Source: Christensenella sp. UBA3798
GTDB lineage: Bacteria; Bacillota; Clostridia; Christensenellales; CAG-1252
Length of the DNA: 24,811 nt
Direction: 5' to 3'
Assembly: GCA_002368735.1 (NCBI GenBank)
Contig: DFEQ01000099.1
Coordinates: 504 to 25,314, forward strand
A program made the translations under genes and the position numbers. This document shows positions 16,712-24,577 of this stretch, piece by piece. The notes under the pieces are model-generated. The model saw only the letters and a list, made by a program, of their open reading frames with translations, was not told the DNA's origin and did not search any database. Each line of letters starts with the position of its first letter. The stretch's first letter is position 1.

Positions 16712-17446
16712 TTACGCTTTCTTTGCGTTTCTTTTGCGATATACGATATAGGCGACGATGAGCGCGCCCACGAGGAGCATGGCGCCCCCTACGATGAGTC
16801 CGATCATGAGTTCGTTGCCGCCGCCCGTCTCTTCCTCCGTATCGACGGAATGGATGGAATCCACGCCTCCGCCCGAAACGGATACGGTGGACTGCGCCAC
16901 TACGACGCCGCCCGTTGTGGTGGACGAAACGTCATCCGTCGCCTCGACGGGATCGCCGTACTTTTGGTTGTAAATGATGTCCACGTCCTTATCGCCCGCG
17001 CGGAAGCCCACCTGCCTGACCACGAGTTTCACGGGGTAATTGCCGTTTTTCGCCCCGCTCTTCACCTTAAAGCGCAGGGTGAAAAGCATGCCCGTGTCGG
17101 TCACGTTGGCGCTGTCCGTTACAAAGTCCAAATATTCCACGCGATAGGGGGGCTCGTAGCCGCCGTCTTCAAAGTTATCCACCGGTTTCAGCGACGCGAG
17201 CGCCTTGCCGAAGGTGCGGTCGCTGAGCTCCAAAGCGTCCGTGTCGTACTCCACGCGGAGATAGAGGTCCACCACGCCGTCGTTTTTCGTCAACGTGACG
17301 ATGGCGAGTATCTCCCCGTTATCCTCCTCCGAGACGTCCAAGGTGAGGGTCACGTCGTTAGTCTCGGCAAGGGCGACTGTAGCCACAGAGCCAAAGCAGG
17401 CGACGAGAAGAACGAATATAAGCAATGATCCGAAAAATCTTTTCAC
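16712..17446 (-). CDS. Small membrane-anchored single-cohesin protein
   Basis: A 244-residue type I membrane protein. Signal peptide 1-27 (VALA-E). A cohesin-like beta-sandwich lies at about 31-165, with the family pattern of paired strands, LYLRVEYDTDALEL (61-74), then TGMLFTLRFKVKSGAKNGNY (118-137). A Ser/Thr/Gly-rich linker spans 166-210, a membrane helix 213-236, and a basic tail RKRNAKKA is presumably cytosolic. The start is GTG at 17446, six nt after AAGGAG. It lies 10 bp after the dockerin gene stop, so they are co-transcribed and probably translated in a set ratio. Inferred role: membrane anchor that could hold one dockerin-bearing protein at the cell surface. Cohesin assignment is by pattern and context; another immunoglobulin-like fold is possible. 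Confidence 0.82.
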   Translation of the reverse strand: MKRFFGSLLIFVLLVACFGSVATVALAETNDVTLTLDVSEEDNGEILAIVTLTKNDGVVDLYLRVEYDTDALELSDRTFGKALASLKPVDNFEDGGYEPPYRVEYLDFVTDSANVTDTGMLFTLRFKVKSGAKNGNYPVKLVVRQVGFRAGDKDVDIIYNQKYGDPVEATDDVSSTTTGGVVVAQSTVSVSGGGVDSIHSVDTEEETGGGNELMIGLIVGGAMLLVGALIVAYIVYRKRNAKKA

Positions 17447-17456
17447 GTTTTACTCC

Positions 17457-20400
17457 TTAATCGAAATTTGCAACGATGGTGGTACTGCCTTCGCCTTGCT
17501 GATCGAGCACGTATCCGTCAGAGGCTTTCTTGAACGCAACGAGAGTATAACCCGTCTCGGAAGCAAAGATGACGCCGCTATAGTAATCTTCATCAAAAGC
17601 AAGATAGCCGTTCTTGATGGTGACGGAGCCGTGTTTTGCCTTGAGCTGGAACATGTGCACCGTCAGCACGTGCCCACCGAGATCGATGTAGATATCGCCC
17701 TCTTCCACGTCATACGAGCGATAGTCGTTGGGATAATCGGGATCATCCGAGATACTGATATCCGCGATGCAGCCGACCTTCTTTCCTGCGGCAAGAGCCG
17801 CCAAGAGCTCCTCTTCGCCCGTCACCTTCACGAAGTTCGCGTCCCCTGCGACGTTGCCGAGGAAGACCTCATCCTCTGCCGTCACGATGATCTCTTTCGA
17901 GTAGTAAACGTCGTTCACGGTCACGTCCGACCTGATATCGTATCCGTATCCGGTGGCGAGAGCCTCACGCTCGACGATGATATCTCTCGTATCCTTATAG
18001 CCGTCGCCGTTGGCGTCCCAGAGGAAGACGTAAAGGTATCCGCCCGCGGGGGCAGCCTCTCCGATCTTATTCCAAGCGGCGGCTTCGCTACTGAGTACGG
18101 TAAACTTCACGCCAACGAGGTATTTCTTCATCTTGATGACGTCCGCGGCGGTGATAGTGCCGTCGCCGTCCACGTCGCCCTTGCCGATGTCAAGAGTCAT
18201 CACCGCGATATAGTAGGCGTCCTCGTCCAGCTCGACGCTGACCTCGCTCTCAAAGGTGCTGACCGTGGTGTAGACGTAGCTCTCCTCCACCTTGATCGCC
18301 TTGACCCAATGATGGATGCGGAAGGAGCCGACGGTGCCGACCGTCGGGATCGCCGCGCCGTTTTCAAACTCGTAGACGCTACTCTCCGCACCGAGAACGA
18401 ACCGGGCGTTACTGTCATCCCACGCGAGGACTCGATAGCCCTCGAAAGAGTAATCGGCGCCCGCGCGCATGGCGTAGAAGCGATAGGTGTAAGAATCCTT
18501 CACCCACACGGCGACGAGGGTGATATCCGCCTCGACCGGAGTGGCGAAGTCGTACTGAGCGCCTTGATCATCCCAGTAGCTGAAGAGATACTTATCAAAG
18601 GCGGGCTCGGTATCGGGCTCCGTCGCAAGGCATCCCGCAAAGATGTACTGCGCCGCGGGTATTCCCGTCGCGCCCGTGAATGCCTCGGTGACCTCAAAGG
18701 TGACCGCGTAAACGGCGTTCAAGGTGAGCTCCGCTGCGGCGTAGTTCGCGCTGCTCGGAGTGACCTTCGCGACGAGCGAAGCCGAGACGTCCGCAGCGAC
18801 TGCGGTGTAGGTATTCTGCGCGAGGTCGACGTCCTTCACGCTGTAGGTGACGGTGATCTCGTCGTCGTTCACGGTGCCGCTGTAGCTGAGGGTCACTGTG
18901 CCGCCGAGATAAGCCGCCGAGAGGGTCAGCGCCTTGGGAGAAACGACGATCTTGGCATTTTCCACCGTGCCGATCTCGTAGTTCGAGGGGAAATTCTCGT
19001 CCCCGGCGACAGTCGTGTACTCGTACTCGCCCACGCCCGCATACTGCTCGTAGTCGTTGGTGACGGCTGTGATCGCAAGGAGGGGCTGGAGCGCGGCATT
19101 GATGTCGTCCGCTTCTGCCGCGACGATGCCTTCCACCACGAAAGTGAAAGCATTCGCATTGGGCGCCGCGTCGCCGTAGGTCAAAGCGAGCTCGACCTCG
19201 CCGTTGATATAGGTCTTGACGGTCAATTTCTTTTTATTGATGACGAACGTAAAGGGCAGATCGTCCACGCCGCCCTCTTCCCATTCGTAATTCGCCTTGT
19301 CCTTGATCGCCACGGTCACGGTCTGCTCGCCCGCATCGGTGCGCTTGTCGTTCGTCACGGTGTAGAGACCCTCGCTGCCCACGGTCTCAAAGGTGTAGGT
19401 CTGCTCCGTGCCGTCATAGGTATATGTCGAGGTGGTCTCGGTGGGCGCGACGACCTTTGCCTTCACGATGGTGATCTCGATGGTGATCGCGTCGACTTCG
19501 GGATCCGCGTCAAAGGCAACGTAGTCGCCGTTCTTCGGCGTGATGGTGAGTTGATAGGTGCCCACGGCGAGGGGCTGCGACGAGAAGAAGTTGTTGACGG
19601 CAGTCCAATTATCACCGTCCGCCTTCTTAAAGGAATAGGTCAAGTCGTCGACCGAGCCGCTCGTGGCGGGAAGTGCATAGGCGACCTCCGCGTTGTCCAC
19701 GATCTCCTTGAGGGTGAGGGTGGTGCCGTAGACCACGCCGCCCTTCGTGATGCCGAGGACTTTGTCGTCGTAGGTCGGCGTGGCGCTATCCTCGCCTGCA
19801 TAGAGCTTGAGGTCGGGGACGTCCACGAGGATCTTCGCGACGGTGATCGCGACGTAGTCGGTCTCATAGCCGAGGTAGGCGTCGGTCTCGGTGAGGGTCG
19901 CCTTGACGAAGTAGTCACCCACGGCGGTCGGTACACCGACTATGGGCTCGTACTCGTCGCCGTTCTTAACGTAGAAGGTATAAGTGACTTTGCCGCCGTC
20001 CGCGATATAGGGGTTCGCCTCTTGCGCGCCGAAGGTGGGCTCGTTCCAAGTGAGCTCGATATCCGCAGGAACGACGATATAGTTATTGCCCGAACGATGG
20101 AAGGTGAGCACCTGATCCTCGGGGATCGTCACTTCGGTCACGTTCTTCACGACGAGGGTGACCATCTTCTCGTCCACGGTCTTTCCCTCGGCGTCAATGA
20201 TGTTGAGAAGGATCTCGTCGTCGTACGCCGCGTTGGTAAACATGCCGTCGAGCGCCATATCAAAGCCGAAGTTCAAGGTCGTACCTGCGGGAACGTCCTT
20301 CACCACGCTGTATGTGACGGTGATGAAGTGGTCGGACAGAACGCCGGCCTCGTCAAAGAGGTCAGCCTTGAACGCCATGGAAAGGGTCAAGCGAGCGGAA

Positions 20401-23400
20401 TAGGGCTCCTCGCCCGCGTCAAGAGCGGCGTTGTGCGCCGCGATCCACTCGGCGAGGGTCATCGGCACGTAGTCGTTACCCACCGCCATGCCGTAATCGT
20501 TGAGAATGGTATAATAGGTCTCATCCACCGAAATAGCGGTCAGATGCAGATATTCCTCGTCGAACGCCGTGGTGAAGATAGCCTCGGAGAAGCCGCTGTT
20601 CTGCGTCGAAGCGTAGGTGATGGTGATGGTGTCGCCCTCTCGGATGGCGGAGTAGACGCCCGGGGCGACCTCCGTCGCGTCGACGTCGACGCTCGGCACG
20701 AGGGTCAAGGTCTTGAGCCCACCCGCGATGGGCACGAACTCCAAGGTCGAGCGACCCGGGATGCCTGCCGACTCTACGGTATCCGACTCGTTGAGGTCGT
20801 CTCCTTCGTAGAGGAGCATATAGTCCGCCGCATTCACGCCGAAGAGGGTCGCCGCCGTAGCCTTGACAGAGGCGATGGTGTCGGTCTTCTCGACGTCAAT
20901 GCTCTTGATGGTGCCCTGCAGGTTATTGATATAGAGCGTCCTGCCTTCGATGAGCTTCAATTCGTCGTCCTCGGTCACCACGCGATAGTTCACGTTATCC
21001 GAGTAGAAGTAACTGAGGGGATCGCCCGCCAGCGTGGAAGCGCCGGAGGTAAAGACGCCGGTGCCGTTATTCTGCATCGTCACACCGATAGGCTCTTCGA
21101 GATAGAGAGGACCCGCGATGGTGATGGTGCTACCGGTATTGATGCGGACATTGCCGACCGTACTGCTGCCGGTCCCGTTATTACGGATGACGGGGCTACC
21201 CTTGATAGAGAGACTCACAGCGGGCATAGCCCAACCGGTATTGTCCTCGATGACGGGATCGCCGTCGATCACGAGATTGCTGACCCACGCGCCGCTGCCG
21301 TTATTGTGGCTGATATTACCGCTGTACAGATTGAACTGCCTATTGCCGTAGCAGTAGCTCTGATCGATCGCGGTACCTTTGTTGTAACATACGTTGCCGC
21401 CGTACATATTGAGGGTGACGGTGTTGCCGCTCTGCGAACGCAGATTGATGCCGGCGCCGCCCTCGCCATTTTTGTTGCCAAAACCCAAGTTGCCTGCGGC
21501 TTGGTTATAAATAATATTTCCACCGTAGAAATTCATCGTGGCGTTCACGACCTCCACGCCGCCGCCGTGTCCCGCAGCGTTGCCGAGGATGGTGCCGCCG
21601 TACATATTGAAGGTGCCGCTCCAGACCAAGATGCCGCCGCCCTCGCCCCAATAGAGGGATGTATTGCTGAGACCGTTTCCGCCTTTGCCGCCCGTGATGT
21701 AGCCGCCCTTGAAGGACTTCTCGCCGCTCTCGTCGTTGACGTTTATCGCCTTGCCGTTACTATCCACGTCAAAGTAATGGGTGGTGGTGCCGCAGTCGTA
21801 GAGGCTCAAGGTGCCGCCGTTCATCGTGATGACGCGGCCGCTCGTGGTCTTGATGCCGTAGCCGTTGAGGCAGATGCCGACGTCACCGCTCGGCTTGTTC
21901 CAAGTGCCGCCGAGGGTCACGTCCCCCGTGAGATAGTAGTAACCCGCCGCAGAGGGGAGGCTCGTCGTACTCGTCCACGCCGTAAAGCCTCTGCCGTCGT
22001 GTCTGTGCGTGCACTCGACTTCCTGATCGTAAACCGCCTTGCGGGTGGCGTTCTCATAGCCGCAGATCGCGCAAGTGTAGTAATCCGTGGTGTCGGTGGT
22101 ATTTGCGTAGACGTGCGCCGCTTCGTCCATCTTGGGGGCGTCGCACTCGCCTACGCCCATGCAAGCGCGCCAGTGCTTGGCGCCGTCCTTTGACCACTCC
22201 GTAGCGTAGTCGTGCGTGTGATTGCCGATCATCGCCTCGGTACCTGCGAGCATGACGCCGTAATCCTCGTCATCGCTGAAGAAGACGTCGCGAACCGTCT
22301 TGCCCGAGGGAAGATTTCCGTCCAGTCCCGAGGTAAATACGCCGGTGCCGTTCTTCAAAGTTACACCCACGGAATTCTCTTCGGTGAGCACGCTTCCGAT
22401 CGTGATTAACTTATTCGCCCCAAGATATACGTTGTCGGCTTTTTGGGTTTCATCGTTATAGTTGCCGGTGATCTTTGCGCCGGCGCCGATCGTAAGCGAG
22501 GCGGAGGCGCTCGACATATAAATGCCGCCGCCGACGTTATCGCAGAAGTTATTGATGATGGAACCGCCGTTTATCGTCAGGCTGCCGTTGTTTTCAATGG
22601 CGCCGCCGCACTTTCCGCGCAAATCGCCGTGAGCGCCTGCTTCGTTGCCTTCGATGACGCCGCCGTTCATCGTCATTGTGCCGGAGTTTCCGATACCTCC
22701 ACCGTTTGCCCAACCGCCGTCCCCTGCCGTATTGTGAGCAATATAACCGTCATTCATGGTGAATGTGCCCAAATTTTGCACACCGCCGCTGACATTGCCG
22801 CCTTGGTTGCCGATGATGTAACCGCCGTTCATGTTGAACACGCCGTTCTGGTAAACGTAAACGCCGCCGCCTTCGTTGCCTTGACTGGAAGTTGCGCTGG
22901 TATAGTTGCCGAATACACAGCCTCCGTACATATTCAGCGTGCCGCCGCCATAGATCTGGAAGCCGCCGCCGCTTATATTACTGGAATTAGTGGTCAAACT
23001 TTGACCCGTTCCGCCGGTGATGTAGCCACCCTCAAAGGTGCCCTTCTTCGTCGCAGCGACGTAAGCGGAATTGGTCGGGCCGTCAGTGGCGATCTCGCCG
23101 ATGTCGTACATTTTGTCGTGTTTCGGCGCACGATTTTGCTTATATGTGGTTGCGTCGATATAGTAATAGTGCGTTGTCGTATCGCAATCATACAAGTTGA
23201 GCGTGGCGCCGCTCTTGATCGTAACGACGGAAATGTACACGTTGGACGCCGCCGAGATCACATGCCCGTTCAAGCAGAGATTGGTGGCGCCTGTGGGCAC
23301 GTTCCAAGAGGACGAGATCGTCACGTCCTGGGTCAGGTAATAACTGCCCGCCTCGGTGGGGAGAGAAGTCGCGCTCTCCCAAGCGGTAAAGGTGATATCG

Positions 23401-24350
23401 TCGTGAACGTGAGCGACAGGCTGCTCTTCGGGATCCTGCGCGCTGACGACGCCGCGGGTGTAAAAGAGGCTGTAACCGTTGCCAATACTATCTTTGATGG
23501 CATTGCAGTTGAGGATGGTAGTCATCGAACTCTTGTATTCGCCATCCTGGAAGAAGCAACCAGCAAACCCGTCACTGCCGGTCACGTCATACAGCAACAT
23601 AGCGATCCCCGTCTCGGGGACGCCGTCCCAGGCTTGAGCCACCTCGAGCGTCACCGCTTGGAAGTCGGGGATGTCTCCAACCACCAGCGCACCGTCGCGC
23701 TCGGGAATGTCGCTCGCGTGAAGCTCGACGACGTCCGGAGCGCTCTCGTTGCCGCTTTGGGGGGTCTGCGGATCGTTGCCCTGCAGTGCGGCATACGCCG
23801 CGTTCGAGATGTTGATCTGAATGGAAATGGCATCGGCCTCATAGGTATTGTCGGTATAATCGGTGAGCAAGATGAGGACAGAGCCGTAGTCGGATACGTA
23901 TTGATGGTAGTACCCTACGCCGCTGCCGAAATCTTGCGATGCCTCATGATAGGTCAGCTCGTGACCGTTGAAGGTGACGGCGAGGTCCTGCCCCTTATCG
24001 AACAGCGCCATCAAAAGATCGTCGTCTGTCGTGGCTTTGCGGACCATAATGACCAATCTGGAGGCGTCGTCAAACGCGTAGAAGTTGGCGCACACGTTGG
24101 ACGTATCGTTGACGTCATAGGTAATGGCGGGAGTAAATGTCAGATCGGTGGGGAATGTCAAACCCTCCGAGGTGCCGGGCTCACTATCCCACGGTGCGGC
24201 GTCGATATACTGCTCCGAGAGCGTCACCGCGAATGACTCCGGCCCTTCCGCCTGCGCGACGGTCGTGACCGCCATCGTGAAGATCAGCGCGAACGCGAGC
24301 GCCACGATGACGATGAGTGAGATGATTGAGATTTTTCTGCTGTTAGTCAT
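17457..24350 (-). CDS. Giant secreted dockerin protein with two beta-helix modules, a ubiquitin-like domain and MBG/InlB modules
   Basis: A 2297-residue secreted protein. Signal peptide 1-34 (AQA-EG). Residues 36-313 not recognised. Beta-helix module 1 (about 314-709) carries Gly/Asn-rich turns such as GTMTMNGGVIEGNEAG. A spacer with paired cysteines follows (about 710-781, YTCAICGYEN). Beta-helix module 2 (about 782-1135) is homologous to the first. A ubiquitin-like domain occupies 1137-1211. A cohesin-like sandwich is at about 1212-1405, MBG-type modules at about 1420-1850, and an InlB-type repeat at about 1887-1950. The dockerin at 2054-2131 has calcium loops D2059-D2070 and D2112-D2123. 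A final beta-rich segment of about 165 residues follows (IYIDLGGHVLTVH). No membrane anchor or LPXTG is seen after the signal peptide. GGAGGT stands five nt before the ATG. First gene of the operon. Probably a large adhesin or glycan-binding protein displayed by cohesin binding; no catalytic site was recognised. Confidence 0.9.
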   Translation of the reverse strand: MTNSRKISIISLIVIVALAFALIFTMAVTTVAQAEGPESFAVTLSEQYIDAAPWDSEPGTSEGLTFPTDLTFTPAITYDVNDTSNVCANFYAFDDASRLVIMVRKATTDDDLLMALFDKGQDLAVTFNGHELTYHEASQDFGSGVGYYHQYVSDYGSVLILLTDYTDNTYEADAISIQINISNAAYAALQGNDPQTPQSGNESAPDVVELHASDIPERDGALVVGDIPDFQAVTLEVAQAWDGVPETGIAMLLYDVTGSDGFAGCFFQDGEYKSSMTTILNCNAIKDSIGNGYSLFYTRGVVSAQDPEEQPVAHVHDDITFTAWESATSLPTEAGSYYLTQDVTISSSWNVPTGATNLCLNGHVISAASNVYISVVTIKSGATLNLYDCDTTTHYYYIDATTYKQNRAPKHDKMYDIGEIATDGPTNSAYVAATKKGTFEGGYITGGTGQSLTTNSSNISGGGFQIYGGGTLNMYGGCVFGNYTSATSSQGNEGGGVYVYQNGVFNMNGGYIIGNQGGNVSGGVQNLGTFTMNDGYIAHNTAGDGGWANGGGIGNSGTMTMNGGVIEGNEAGAHGDLRGKCGGAIENNGSLTINGGSIINNFCDNVGGGIYMSSASASLTIGAGAKITGNYNDETQKADNVYLGANKLITIGSVLTEENSVGVTLKNGTGVFTSGLDGNLPSGKTVRDVFFSDDEDYGVMLAGTEAMIGNHTHDYATEWSKDGAKHWRACMGVGECDAPKMDEAAHVYANTTDTTDYYTCAICGYENATRKAVYDQEVECTHRHDGRGFTAWTSTTSLPSAAGYYYLTGDVTLGGTWNKPSGDVGICLNGYGIKTTSGRVITMNGGTLSLYDCGTTTHYFDVDSNGKAINVNDESGEKSFKGGYITGGKGGNGLSNTSLYWGEGGGILVWSGTFNMYGGTILGNAAGHGGGVEVVNATMNFYGGNIIYNQAAGNLGFGNKNGEGGAGINLRSQSGNTVTLNMYGGNVCYNKGTAIDQSYCYGNRQFNLYSGNISHNNGSGAWVSNLVIDGDPVIEDNTGWAMPAVSLSIKGSPVIRNNGTGSSTVGNVRINTGSTITIAGPLYLEEPIGVTMQNNGTGVFTSGASTLAGDPLSYFYSDNVNYRVVTEDDELKLIEGRTLYINNLQGTIKSIDVEKTDTIASVKATAATLFGVNAADYMLLYEGDDLNESDTVESAGIPGRSTLEFVPIAGGLKTLTLVPSVDVDATEVAPGVYSAIREGDTITITYASTQNSGFSEAIFTTAFDEEYLHLTAISVDETYYTILNDYGMAVGNDYVPMTLAEWIAAHNAALDAGEEPYSARLTLSMAFKADLFDEAGVLSDHFITVTYSVVKDVPAGTTLNFGFDMALDGMFTNAAYDDEILLNIIDAEGKTVDEKMVTLVVKNVTEVTIPEDQVLTFHRSGNNYIVVPADIELTWNEPTFGAQEANPYIADGGKVTYTFYVKNGDEYEPIVGVPTAVGDYFVKATLTETDAYLGYETDYVAITVAKILVDVPDLKLYAGEDSATPTYDDKVLGITKGGVVYGTTLTLKEIVDNAEVAYALPATSGSVDDLTYSFKKADGDNWTAVNNFFSSQPLAVGTYQLTITPKNGDYVAFDADPEVDAITIEITIVKAKVVAPTETTSTYTYDGTEQTYTFETVGSEGLYTVTNDKRTDAGEQTVTVAIKDKANYEWEEGGVDDLPFTFVINKKKLTVKTYINGEVELALTYGDAAPNANAFTFVVEGIVAAEADDINAALQPLLAITAVTNDYEQYAGVGEYEYTTVAGDENFPSNYEIGTVENAKIVVSPKALTLSAAYLGGTVTLSYSGTVNDDEITVTYSVKDVDLAQNTYTAVAADVSASLVAKVTPSSANYAAAELTLNAVYAVTFEVTEAFTGATGIPAAQYIFAGCLATEPDTEPAFDKYLFSYWDDQGAQYDFATPVEADITLVAVWVKDSYTYRFYAMRAGADYSFEGYRVLAWDDSNARFVLGAESSVYEFENGAAIPTVGTVGSFRIHHWVKAIKVEESYVYTTVSTFESEVSVELDEDAYYIAVMTLDIGKGDVDGDGTITAADVIKMKKYLVGVKFTVLSSEAAAWNKIGEAAPAGGYLYVFLWDANGDGYKDTRDIIVEREALATGYGYDIRSDVTVNDVYYSKEIIVTAEDEVFLGNVAGDANFVKVTGEEELLAALAAGKKVGCIADISISDDPDYPNDYRSYDVEEGDIYIDLGGHVLTVHMFQLKAKHGSVTIKNGYLAFDEDYYSGVIFASETGYTLVAFKKASDGYVLDQQGEGSTTIVANFD
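17958..18191 (-). other. Dockerin module (within the 2297-aa protein)
   Basis: Residues 2054-2131. Loop 1 is DVDGDGTITAAD (2059-2070) and loop 2 is DANGDGYKDTRD (2112-2123). Both have Asp/Asn/Thr at positions 1, 3, 5, 7, 9 and 12 as in type I dockerin calcium loops (loop 2 has Tyr at 7), and each is followed by a helix (VIKMKKYLVG and IIVEREALA). The segment between the two loops is about 41 residues and includes an aromatic/Gly-rich insert, longer than in many dockerins. Confidence 0.87.
20718..20942 (-). other. Ubiquitin-like domain (within the 2297-aa protein)
   Basis: Residues 1137-1211, from RTLYINNLQG to STLEFVPIAGG. Placed against eukaryotic ubiquitin without any gap, I count about 21 identities in 75 columns by hand. 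These include VExxDTIxxVKA, G35, L43, G47, L50, T55, I61, STL at 65-67 and V70. The domain ends in a Gly-Gly pair that lies inside the chain, not at a free C-terminus. Confidence 0.8.
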
Positions 24351-24393
24351 ACCTTACCTCCGGTATTTATTAGCGTTAGTTGCGTATGCACGA

Positions 24394-24412
24394 GCGCGCT
24401 TTGTACGCGCGC
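24394..24412 (-). other. Second leader hairpin of the surface-protein operon
   Basis: GCGCGC (24394-24399) and GCGCGC (24407-24412) flank a seven-nt loop, giving a six-pair all-GC stem in the 5' untranslated region about 45 nt before the start codon. It has no T-run. Confidence 0.45.
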
Positions 24413-24426
24413 AGGCGTGAAAAGGC

Positions 24427-24446
24427 ATATGGGCACACGCCCATAT
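24427..24446 (-). promoter_or_regulatory. Perfect 20-bp inverted repeat at the predicted transcription start
   Basis: ATATGGGC (24427-24434), four-base spacer, GCCCATAT (24439-24446): a perfect eight-pair dyad that begins within a few bases of the expected start site. It is either an operator for a dimeric repressor or a 5'-terminal mRNA-stabilising hairpin. Confidence 0.5.
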
Positions 24447-24453
24447 ATACTAC

Positions 24454-24482
24454 ATTATAGCACGCACATTGAAATATTTGAA
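24454..24482 (-). promoter_or_regulatory. Extended -10 promoter of the surface-protein operon
   Basis: Minus strand TATAAT (24454-24459) is a perfect -10, preceded by TGC (extended -10). A 17-bp spacer separates it from TTCAAA (24477-24482), a 4/6 match to -35. A very A/T-rich tract lies upstream (about 24483-24525). The expected start is near 24447, giving a leader of about 97 nt to the ATG at 24350. Confidence 0.75.
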
Positions 24483-24577
24483 TAGTTTTTAGCTACTTTT
24501 TTTATTATTTTAGAGGAAATTTTTGCCCTTTCTCCCTACAAAGGCACAAAAAGTCCCTTGAAGTCCCTAGCGGCAAT

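Noticed and set aside
17295..22193. Plus-strand open frame of 1632 codons
   Set aside because: Antisense to the dockerin gene and the small cohesin gene, with the same shadow composition. The minus strand here carries clear calcium loops, a ubiquitin-like domain and a signal peptide, so the plus frame is not credible.
10319..24350. Sortase (LPXTG) or SLH anchoring of the surface proteins
   Set aside because: No LPXTG-type motif or SLH repeats are seen near the C-termini. The two cohesin proteins end in a membrane helix with basic residues, and the dockerin protein ends without an anchor.
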